DNA from: Strigamia acuminata
Taxonomy: Eukaryota; Arthropoda; Chilopoda; Geophilomorpha; Linotaeniidae
Length of the DNA stretch: 64,000 nucleotides
Direction of reading: 5' to 3'
Assembly (NCBI GenBank): GCA_949358305.1
Contig: OX442317.1
Location: forward strand, 8,808,186 to 8,872,185
Positions 12,499 through 24,400 of this stretch are shown one piece after another. Every line of letters begins with the position of its first letter. Position 1 is the first letter of the stretch. The position numbers and the translations under genes were made by a program. The notes under the pieces were generated by a model. The model was not told the DNA's origin, searched no databases, and was given only the letters and a program-made list of their open reading frames with translations.

Positions 12499-15400
12499 TT
12501 CATTTTCTAGTGTTCAAGTACCTGTGGTAACGGAGTGAGTCGCCGAATAGTTATTTGTCAATCTGACTCGGAGATCAGAATAGACGATGACCGTTGCAAC
12601 GTCCGCGATAAGCCGGACGAAGAAATGTTATGTAATTTACCGCTGTGTGTATCCACTCAGGAACAAAACCAGATATCATCATCTACAAATCCACCTGGAC
12701 CATATTCTAGTGGAGATAAAAAAATGTGGAAGACAAGTTTATGGGGAGAGGTGAGTGGTATTTGTTCCCCACCCCTGCCCCCTTTCCCCTTGTACAATCT
12801 GATTAACAATTTTCTCTAAGAACTTTCTTCCAATTTAATTTAAAGTTAAAATTAAAGTTCAAGATTAAAGTTCTTTAACTTGTGATTAGACTTGTCTAGA
12901 CGTGTTTTTGCAAGGTATAAATATGCAATAATAATTTCTGAATGCAAATATTGAATTGGAAGATCAAATTTGTTGATTGTCAACTAAAAAATAATTTAGT
13001 TTTTGTGTTGTTGTTGTTTTATGTTGTTTTGTGTTTTTCTAAAACTTGGTGATTGGTACATGTCTCTTTCTTTCTTTTTCTTTCCCACTTCATTCTCTTG
13101 ATACAAACATCAAATTGAAATTTAATTGAAATTCTGTGAATGTCAAAAGTGTTCGACAACTTGTGGTGTTGGATTCCGCAAGCGGAAAGTGGAATGTTAC
13201 AGTGAGGATAGCAAAATTAAGTACAATGCTGATGAATGCAAACATCTACCCAGACCAGCAGCTTTGGAGTTGTGTCAACATAAACGATGCGGCAGTTGGG
13301 GAACAGGAGAGTGGAGTGAGGTAATACATAAAACCATTGGGTTGGTACACACCGTATGAAGAAAAAGAAAGAACGGAACAAAAGAAAGTTTTGATGTACA
13401 GTGATTCCAAGATTTGCATGATTTTTTTTATTACATGCTGAAAGCTGTTTTATCAAGCAAGGACCAGTGCTGGACTGGCCCGGCGGGCTACCGGGAGTTT
13501 CCCGGTGGCCCGTGGCCCGTGGTCTGTGGTCTGTCGAGGCCCGCTGTGGCCTGTCCCGACTTCATTAATTGTGGCCCGGACACCCAGATTTCCTGGCAAT
13601 AAATTTGTTCCCACTCATCCACTCTATCCAGAAGATTTCGATATCCAGTCCTGGCAAGGAGGGATATCGAAATCTTCTGGATAATAGAGTGGATGAGTAA
13701 AGACCATGAATCGCGATCAAACAATCTCTATTTTGAAGATATGGTACAATCATGAACCAAGGATAACATGGACACATATCCACATATTCAGTGCGTTTTG
13801 CCACCGATAGCCGCACTGTATTCTGGGATGACGACAAGTAACAAACATGCTTAGTTGGCAATCAACGCATGACACGTGATTGCTGTCATCCAATCAGCGC
13901 ACAGAACAACGAATCAATAGGAAAGAACACACGGATACGTGTCCATGTTTTTTTTGGTTAATGGTGCAATCAATGTAATGTCGGTTGGTAAAATAAAAAA
14001 TGTATTAGGAGGGGCCCCCCCGAGATTTCGTCTGCTTATACTCTGGCTCACTACAAGGTTGGCCTTTCTCCCATTGGCCAAGCCATTTCACTTGTGTGGT
14101 GATACAAAAAAATAGACCAAAATACCAGAATTGCAATCGATGTACAGACATTGTAATCGATTGCTTAGGTAACGGCAAAAAATTTAAAATTGTGTGATTT
14201 TCAGTCAAAGCAATCAATAAACTGAGCATATAAAATAAAAACAGTAGAAAACTGTACTTTATAAATGGAAAAAACGGTTTATTATAAAATACAATTAAAA
14301 TTATATCATTTTAATCATTATAATAATCACAAAAAAAAAATACTTTTCCTGGTGGTAGTACACGGTCTGTAGTTAGGAGGAATGAGACTCGACCAATGGG
14401 AGAAAGGCCAACCTTGTAGTGAGCCAGAGTATATGTACCTTCATAAGGTCTAATCAGCCGCTGGAGATCTGTGTTCGACTCCTGACCAGAAATATTGGAA
14501 GCTGTGTGTAAAGTCCATGAGTTTTCTAGAAATATTGCAACTAATTGATCTTACCAGTTATTCCAATGCCAGATAAAACAGCTTTTACTGAATGAAAATT
14601 CGAGAATGCGTAGATTTGTTTTCCCGGAACTTAACCCTGCGCAAATCGAAGGATAACTGCATATTAAATTATTACTAAACATAATTAAATTGATTTAGTG
14701 TTCACGAAAATGCGGTGGTGGATATCAAAGAAGACAAGTGGTCTGCCAGGACGACAACGGTAAATACGCCGACGGATGCGACAAGAAGAGGAAACCCGAG
14801 GAGACGATACACTGCCATTCCCAGCAGTGTCCCACGTGGGCTTTTGGTCGCTGGGGAGCGGTAATAGCTCGACAGATTTGAATGATCGCCTAAATATTTA
14901 CTTGTACCTGTTTTTCCATTTGTTAGTGTACGCGGACTTGCGGTATCGGGATACAGCGAAGACGCGTGTACTGCCAATTGGAGTCCGGCTCTCAGGTGGA
15001 CGACGGAGAGTGTCCGGCGCAGAAACCCAATGACGAACAACCCTGTAATACCCACGACTGCGGCGGTATTTTCTCCGGAAACGGGAATAGATGGCAAACG
15101 GGACCGTGGTCTTCGGTAGGTTTTCGGCCAGATAGAAATGGCAGGTTGAAGACTTAATTATTATTACGTGTTATTATATCGTTTTAATTAATGCAAGTTT
15201 AATATTTGTAACCCTCCAATACGCCAGAATGATTAATATTAATTGTGTAGAAGTAATATAGCTTTGTGTTGGATAATTCAAGCAGATAAAAACGGAATTA
15301 AAAGAGATTAATATTGGAATTTCAATAAATCTTTACCCAGTTGGGCCAATTTTCTCTATTGGAGGGTTAGGAGGGGACTGGAGTAATTGAGGTTGGGTTC

Positions 15401-18400
15401 AATTGGTGTTATTACATTTTGAAAAGGCGGTTTCCCATTTATATCTTTTACAATTGTAGAATAGATGTAAATTAATTTTTCTCTTTAATGTTGTGTTACA
15501 ATCTCGGTTTTTTTGAATTGTAAGTAGATTTTTTTTTTTTATTTAATTTTTTTTTGAAAATATAAATTTTCATTTATTCCTGTCTTTGACCCCCACAGCT
15601 TCATTCTTGAAAATGGTTGTGACGATAGGCCTATTTACAGTTTTCGCTTATTTTTATGTCCGGTTTTATACATAGTCCCAAAATTAACGAGCTTTATGGC
15701 ATGTGGCACCGTCTTGTTGAAACCACACATTGGCCACATCAATGTCATCCAATTTCGGCAGAAAGAACTCCATTTTTACTAACCCTAAACTCCCAGCTGT
15801 CAAATTGTTTTTTTTTTCAGGGTTGCCAACAATTTACTGCACAAATGGCGGCAAATTCAAATCTTGCGTTAATTTTGGGACACCCTTTATTTAGTTTAAT
15901 GTTTAAGGGGACCCACTTGCCTGGCCAGTCCGTCACTGTTTATACAGTTGTGTTTTGGGTTCATGTGTGTGAAAGGTTTACTATCATGCATATATTAAGA
16001 TCAGGAAAACAAAACTGCCATTTCTTTTTTCCATATTTAAAACAGCAGGCGTTTGTGCTTTGATTTTGGGCTATTTTTAGTTGAATAACCAACTGCAATT
16101 TTTGTGAATTTCTGTTAGTTTTTATGAAATTAAATTTTTGAAAAGTTTTTATAACACACAGTTTACACAAATGAGAAAAACAAATGTGGAAGTTGCTTTG
16201 ATTTTGTATAATTATAAATATACAACAATAATCCAATGAAACAAAATAGTAATATGTAATATGAAAACTTAAAACACGAAGACAAAACTATTTTAATAAA
16301 GTTAACTATAGAATAAAAAAAAATATGGTGTTATTTTAAATATTAAATAAAAATATTGTAAAACCATTTGTTGCAATTGATAGAATAGAAATACGCAGTC
16401 GAGCCTTCTTATAACGAATCGCAAGGGACACGAGAAATCAGTTCGTTGTAACGAAAATCCGTTATATCAATTTTTTTTAACACGGTGTTCTATGATCAAC
16501 CAACCAACCAAGCCATTTTTAAGTATTCGTTATAATAAAAAAATTATTATATCGCGGTTTGTTATAACGAGGTTTGACTGTATCATCATCTGTGGTCTTC
16601 TATACGCAGGAAATTGAGACATTATGGAACATTCCCTCATGGCAATTCATGTCACGGTGGTCTGAATTAATATAGTGTAAGCTATATGGGATGGACATAA
16701 GCAAAAAGTGCATTTTAGCAATTAAATGTTGCAAAGATGTCATTTCTGAATTTTTATGACCACCCAGCTTACCCATATGGTTCAAAAATATGTTTTATAA
16801 TATATTCCTTTCCACTTAATGCATTCTAAAATGTATAGCATTTTGCAGAATTCGGACCGTTCCGATGATCGGCCGATCCGTATCACTCTTATTCGATTAA
16901 TTAGTTGCTAAATTTCGTCGATAGTACATTCAATATTGAATTTTATTATGCAGGATGAGTCAAAGAAACCTGATGCTTTTGAAAATGTAATTACTCAGTA
17001 ATTAATTCAAATTTTTATTTGGAACTAAAACCATTATACAGAGTTGGAAATGCTATTTGTATGTCTGCAAAATTATATCACTCTGATGCTTTCCTTGTGA
17101 GCCAGAGAGACTTGAAAATATGCTTATTTCTTAGCCACCATTTTGACTAGGGTAGTCGTAGTTGGGGTAGCAATACCTCAACCAACGCCATTTCAGTGGC
17201 CATGGAGCAATGAACAACGCATTTGAGTGATATAATTTTCCAGACCTAAAAAGGGCATTTCAAACTTCGTACAATGGTTTGAGTTTCAAATGTTAATTAA
17301 TTAGAGAGTTTATTACATTTTCAAAATAATCATGTCTCTCTGGCTCACCATGCACATTAAAGAATGCATTTCGTAATACAATTGAAAAAATGCATTCATA
17401 TTTGACAAATAATAATATCGGTAAAATGTATTATCATTTTCAAAGCAATAGCATGCAAAGAAGTCTTAGAAAATGCATTGTCACGAAACCCAATGCATTT
17501 ACAAACAAATTTCAATATAATTTCAATGTGTTTTTGAACCATATGGGTGTACCAAGGGGGCAGACATTCACTCATATTGCTGATCACTGTGATTTGCAGC
17601 TGATTTGCTGGATTTACAGCATTTGTGCTGATTCACAAGGCGAATTTTATTCAGTAAAATCACATCAATGCAGTGACTTCACATGAAAGAACGATGCTTT
17701 TTCGGTCATATCTTTTTTGTTTTTTGAAATTTTTAAAAATTATTTACTTTTTCTGAAAGATCATGAGCTATTTGTGTTCAAATTTAAAATATTTTCTTTC
17801 TGAGAAATCATTTTAAATCTTTTTTTTGCCAATTAACGATACTACTACAAACATGTGAACAATTTTTTGAGTCACTGTATATCACAAATGTCGGCCACTT
17901 CGGCTTGCCCTGTACTTAGCTTTAGATGTTTATCTAGATTTTAGATCGACATGGAATGTATTTTAGACAACTGTAGTTCAGAAGTTGACAACAAAAACCA
18001 CTTTGTGGTTTTTAAGTTTGATCACTAAAGCCATAAAAGTCCATTGATTTTCAATGAAATCAACATTGGCCTGATTTTTTTGTCGGGACAGTTTGATGAT
18101 CAAAACGAGCGGTTGACAACAGTGTCCAGAGTCAAAAGACCAAACCAATGTTGAGGTCACTGAACTCAACAAGAAATAAAATTTAATTATAGCCATAAAA
18201 AGATTCACAAATTATAAATGTCGAAATTGATTTTTCTCAATGAAATGACATCACACTCATTTAATTCGGACATAAATCTCAATATTTATAGCCCAGTCCA
18301 TATTTCCTTCTGCTGTGCGGAATTTACCATTTGCGGGCCTCAAAACGTGGAATTCTTAAGGGGCAACGTGCAGACTGCGTGGGAGTTCGGCAATCAGTCT

Positions 18401-21400
18401 ATCTATGACCTCTATTGCACCTCACGAGCCAAATAAAACGAGCAAAGGCTTTTATTAAACACGTAGTAGAATGTTAATTCCCTCTGACTCACTCACCTGA
18501 AAATGAAAATCTTCTACACAAAAGGCAAAAACCGAAATAAAACTGACTAATCCTTCAGATAGCAACACAAACACTACTAAACAAAATTATAAAACATCCA
18601 AAAATTACGAAAATCATAAATAAATAAATGAATAAAAATATTAATCCCGTAGTTTCGCTGCAGTTAGGGTTAAAACAGACACGAACAACTCTCACCTTTT
18701 GTGAACTTCCGCGGTGTTTCTTGGCTTCCAGAAGTGGTTGTATGACTACAGAATGTGTTTTGTGTAAACAGAAAGTGAATTTTTCTTTTTATTTGAAATT
18801 TGAATTTAATTTACATCATTTTTTCACGTTTTTTCTTCGCGGTTGGTTCTGTAAACTAAGAATAGGCAACGAATCAAGAACAGATGATGTCTGCTCGTTT
18901 CGACTGCAGAATTTTCATTTATTTTCATTTATTTTATTTTTATTTTATGGGGTAATTTTTTTTTATTTTTTTAATTTTTTTTTATGGTTAAAAATACCCC
19001 GAGTGAAAATAAATAAATGTGCGGTCGTGTAAACACAGCGCTTTAATGTGCAAAGTGCTAAAAGAGTTGCAAATAAAATAATCATTTCCCCCGAGCACAA
19101 AATGGCTGCATTGTGCTCCGTACCATATGATTATACAACTTACCTGCTTTATATTTATATTTCTTTCAAGCCATTTCTCCAACTCGCTTTTCGACATTCT
19201 CGCTTTAAATCGAAGGAATTCACTATAAAAACTCGATTTTTCACAATGTAAATTAAATAAAACGTAATTTTAAATTCTAATTCCGAGATTGGGAAATGAC
19301 ATTCACAGTCGACAAAACTGACCCAAACTTTCGCAATTATTTCGCTTATCTCTATCTGAAATTCAAATACATACTTATTTAATTTTTTTAAATTTTGCTC
19401 TAAGGTGGCGCTTATTTTAATGTTGTGCTGAAAAAATACAGTTGGCGCCTTTTTTTCCCGAATTTAAAGTCCGGCAAGCTCGTTGCCATCAAGGACTCGA
19501 GTTAATCAGTCCTTGATGCTATTATTGGATAATGTAACAATACTTTTGTCATCTGGAATCAAAATGGTGAAAACAAATAACTGATATATAAATAAAACGC
19601 CAAAAAAAATTTTTTTTTATATATACACAAGTATAAAATATTTTTTTAAACAAAAATTATTTTTTTTTGTGAAAATATAAAATTGACTTACTGGCTAGTG
19701 GTTTGGCCGAGTGTGGTTTTCGAGGCGAATTCCAGGATGAACTAAGTGTTAAGGACACGTCGCCTGGCGGTTGATGCACGCATCAGCTCTTGTTTCTATT
19801 GGATGATTCCATTTATCTAACTTCCAACATATTTATTAATTTTTTGGTCTTTCTTTCGGGCCCACTGGGAAAATTTCCCGCTATTTATTTACTCAAAGAC
19901 AAATTAGGCTTATCTATCGGGGCGCCAATAAAACGAAACAAAAATGTATTTATTTGCCAAAAATTGTGGCTTTCATTTCTATTGGTTTAAAAAAAATAAA
20001 CAAGTTTAAATGACTTTACTAATGCGTTTAATTGGCACTCGGATGTGAATTTCTGGTTAATGATTAACCAAGATGAAGTAGAAGAAGAAAAAAAGTGCAT
20101 AACTGATTCTGTGAACTGATTCTGGTTTTTAAATTATGATAATAATGGCGTATTTAATTTTGTTTTATATAGTTCATTAATTCTAGTCACAGAGAATAAA
20201 AAATCAAGTTTGTGTCCTAACCAACACCGACTTTGTCCCTTATCTACACTCCTTAGTCGTTAACCCATTAAAAAGATCTTTTTGGACGAAATAATTGCAC
20301 AATTTCCCAAGTCTCTACTAAATAAAATATCTTAATGCGAAAAAAAAATTTTTTTTTAGATAAAATATCTAATTAAATTTTTTTTATATAAAAATTCCAA
20401 ATTCCCAATTAAAAAAAATTTTTTTTTCTCAAGGATATTTATAAACTTAAGAGATTTAACGATATAGAAATATTTGTACTCACTCGAGCCATTCATTGCA
20501 CCTTCTTCTCCCCTTCAATTGCGAGCCAGAAATGCTAATGGCAGCAATTTGCAATGCAGTGCAAGACCTGAACTGGTTTCTCCCGCTCTCCTATTGGTTT
20601 CTCCCCATCCCGACGAATCAGACGAAAGCACTTGCTCGCAAATACAGTTTCCACTCATCCCAGATCTGTTATTAACGAGACAAAGCCTTCGTTTAGCTTT
20701 AAAAATTGAAAAAATCCAAAACGAGTAAAAAATTCAAAACAAAAAATGATTTTAATTTCGTTCTTTTGAACTAGTGTTCGGTCACGTGCGGCGACGGGAT
20801 CCAGGAGCGTTACGTGGTGTGCATAGAGAGTGACGGACGGGTCGTGCCGTCGTCGTACTGCGAATCGGAGCCGATTGAGACGCAGCAGAACTGCACGATG
20901 AGTCAATGTCCCGCGTGGAAATCGGATAAGGACTGGTCCACGTGCACGGCATCTTGTGGCGTTGGCATGCAGACGAGACGTCCGTTCTGTAGCTATGACA
21001 ACCAGACAGTGGAAGATTCCTTCTGTTCGGGCATTCCTCCGGCCACGGAGACGCGAAGTTGCAATACCCACGCGTGTCCAATGAGGTGGACGACCACCAA
21101 TTGGTCGCAGGTGTGTGCGCGCGCAACACGTCGCTTCTTCGCTTTTCGTTCATTCAATTTGTTTGATTTTCTTTTTTTTAAGTGCACGAACAGTTGTGGT
21201 AAGGGACGGCAAACGAGGTCGGTGTACTGTGTTAATGATGATGGAGTTAAAGTGGATGATCAATTGTGCGCGGCTTATAAGCGCCCACGATTGCGCCGTG
21301 CATGTAATAAACAGCCTTGTCCATACACTTGGAAAACCGGCTTTTGGAGTGATGTAAGGATTTCAGACGTTTTTAATATTAGACTATTGAATTACTTTTT

Positions 21401-24400
21401 TTTTTGGCATTTTTTTTTTTTGCATTTTTGATTAGGGGTGCACTGAATATTTAGTAGATATTTCACAATAGACGAACGAGTTATGTGAAAAAATTAAGGG
21501 TTTAGGAGGAAATGAATTTAAAATGAGTTCTTGCGTGGAGAAAAAGAAAAGTTTTCTGCAGTACAGCTGGTTGTAAGCTTGTCCGCAAGGAGGCGTGAAG
21601 AAGTATTGGGATTTAATGACATTAGCATTTGTTTGGTCTATTTTTTTTTTAATATTGTGGTCAAGGCAAAACGGTTGATCATATTATCCTGAGTCTAAAC
21701 GGATGTCGTTGAATTTCGATGGGAATTTTATGCCACCTGGTAGATAAACTTAAATCAGATAAACTGAAAGGAAGTTTTGTTTTTTGTCACTCGAGGGCCG
21801 GATTTTTCCCATTAGGCTCCTTAGGCGGTGTCTAGAGCGGACGAAAGAAGGGAAAAAATGTAAAAATATAAAAATTCTGCAACGTCTAGGTCACTTATAA
21901 CATTTGGGAATAAAAGTGTCTGGGTTTAGATGATTGGAACATCATTTAAATGTCAATTTGTCACAACATATCAGTGAGTTTTTGCACCACCTGGTGGATA
22001 CAGCCGAAAATGCTCATAATGCATGTGTGCTTTAAGCTGGACTAGGACGATTTTTATGACCACGACTGTACACTCGGCCTTAAATAATAGTTTCTGTCCT
22101 CTGCCTTGCAAGGAACATGTGAACAACCACGCGTCATGCATGCTGCATTAACAATTTGCTATGGAACACGCTTGTGCGCATTGTGCATGCGCGTTGAAGC
22201 TGATGCAGCGGGGCCCCACATCTAGCGCTACATAATCTACCGCGACACGATCTACCGCGACAATCCGTCTATAAAAATGGTTTTTACATCAAAAAACCAG
22301 TAAGGTTAGATTCGCGGGGGGTCAAGGAATTAGACAAATAAAAACGTAGTCGCAGTTTCAAAAATCGCTGTAGATCGTGTCGCGGTAAGATTTTGTCGCG
22401 CTAGATCACACGCCCCGTTGCAGCAAGCAAGCATGTGAATTTAGCTGTACTGCACGTGAACATACCCGGTAGCAAGGATGATCGATTTAACATCGCATCT
22501 AACTTACGCAGATATGATATTAAACATAGCATCTTTCTAGATGCAATATTTAATCGTTCATTGCGTTACTTGGGTACCGTGCTGTTCCTAGCATTAAGGT
22601 GGAAACACAAGGGAGCGGGTAAAATTCCAAAGCTTGCTAGTACAAGTTTAAAGAGAGAGTCATTTACGAGCTCACTTCACCAGCTCACTTCACCAGCTTC
22701 TGGCTTACCAGCTTAACTGGCAAACTCAAGCTAGCTAGGTAGCAAGCCAGAAATTCCCGCCAAAATCTCCTCCAAGAATTTTCTCACGATTCTGATTGGC
22801 TGTCAAAGTCATATGACCAAAGCACCAGCAAGCTTGAAGCTGGTCAATCAAACTCAGTTTGATCGGAGCGGGTGAGTACAAGCTCGCTTCAAAACAAAGC
22901 TTTGAATAAAAATGCAAGCATGTGTTTGCTCAAGCGGGCGAGTTTTTAGCCGCTGTTTCAAGTAAAAGCAAGCTTTTATATTTTACCCGCTCCCTTGTGT
23001 TTCCACCTATTGCAGATTGCTCAAACGCGTGGTTGGTAAGTACCAAAGGCAGATTAGCAAGAGGTTAATAGCTCAAGATATTTTGTATTTAGTGCAATCT
23101 TAATTTTAATTGCAGTTTTTAAACGAAATGTTTGAAAATGCTCAATCTAAAACAGTTTTGGGAGTTCAAATTTGTATTAATTTTTGTTTTTGCTGTTTTC
23201 AGTGTTCGGTGACATGTGGTCCGGGTGTACAAACGCGAACTGCATTCTGCCACGAAGTGAATGCGTATGGATGGATGGACCCAGACCCAGTTTTAGCCGG
23301 CTGCAAGGAAAACGAAAGACCCGCCATCATACAAGCCTGTAACCACGGAAATTGCCACCACTATTACCAGTGGAAAACAAGTGCCTGGGGAAGGGTAAAA
23401 AAATAAAAAATAAAATAAAAAAATAAAAAAATAAAAAAATTGAAATAAATGCAGTGTTCGACGACATGCGGCGTTGGCAACCAGAGACGGCGCGTGTTCT
23501 GCAAGCAGATAAACGGTCGCGTCGTTTCGCGACAAAACTGCCCAAAACACATGAGACCGCAACGACGGCGCAAGTGCAGGATGCCACTATGTTAGTTGCA
23601 AGTCCCGCGGTTACTGACGAGGGTTAAATCGTCCGTTTTGCATTCCAGGTGGCGCCGAGAGCTGCAGGGACATCCAACGGAAGTTGGACGTGCGCGACGA
23701 CGGGGAGCAAGAGATTGTGGTCCGTGGAAAGCGAGTTCGCATCTACTGCGGCGCAATGAATACGTCTTACCCGCACGAATACATCACGCTGCCCAGTGGC
23801 GAGGAGGAGAACTATTCCGAAATGTACGAACGCCGGCTAATTCGACCCGACACGTGCCCGTACAACGGCGAAAGGACGGAATCGTGCGAGTGCATCGTGG
23901 ATGCGCAATCGCGTGCTGGTTTTACGACTTTCTCCAAAATACGGCTGAATATAACGAATCTGCGTGTTATTGGTTGGTTGATTTCGATTTTTTTTTGGTT
24001 CGTCGGAATGCTAATTGATGTTTTTTGTCGTTTCAGCTCACGATTATAGTTTTGCTCGTGCCATTCATGGCCAACTCATTCCCTATGCAGAAGCTGCTGA
24101 TTGTTATAGTAGCGCCAACTGCCCACAAGTAATGACGCTTTTTGTTTTGCTGTTTTGATTATTAAAATGATGTTTTAATTCTTTTTTTAGGGTCGATTTT
24201 CGATTAATTTGGTTGACACTGGCTTTATTGTGTCGGAGTTTACAGAATGGGTTGGTCATGGTAATAAACCGTCAATTAAAATACTAAATCATCAGGTACG
24301 GTATTAACAGTGTTGAGTGCCCTGCGACTAAAAATGCGTTTTTTGTTGAATTAAATTTGATAAAGGGTGTTCAAAAATTAATGCAAGATTTGAATTGAAT

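Larger units (their letters stand above)
10391..23590 (+). other. C-terminal TSP1 array of the ADAMTS (13 repeats)
   Basis: Thirteen thrombospondin type-1 repeats follow the spacer, 14 in all with the central one. Most show the pattern W..W / CS.TCG.G.(Q)(T/K)R / C...C..CP. From the fourth repeat onward nearly every exon boundary is phase 0 and falls between the WxxxxWG/S block and the CSxTCG block, so repeats are built from shuffled symmetrical exons. Exon 20775-21110 carries two repeats. The repeat encoded mainly by 11664-11798 is degenerate (CSKCRIAKC instead of CSxTCGxG). W-x-x-W tracts and CSxTCG motifs are typical sites of C-mannosylation and O-fucosylation in this family. Confidence 0.92.

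Noticed and set aside
18218-18436. 72-codon frame with several cysteines in the ADAMTS intron
   Set aside because: No splice borders fitting the gene, no family resemblance, single isolated frame.
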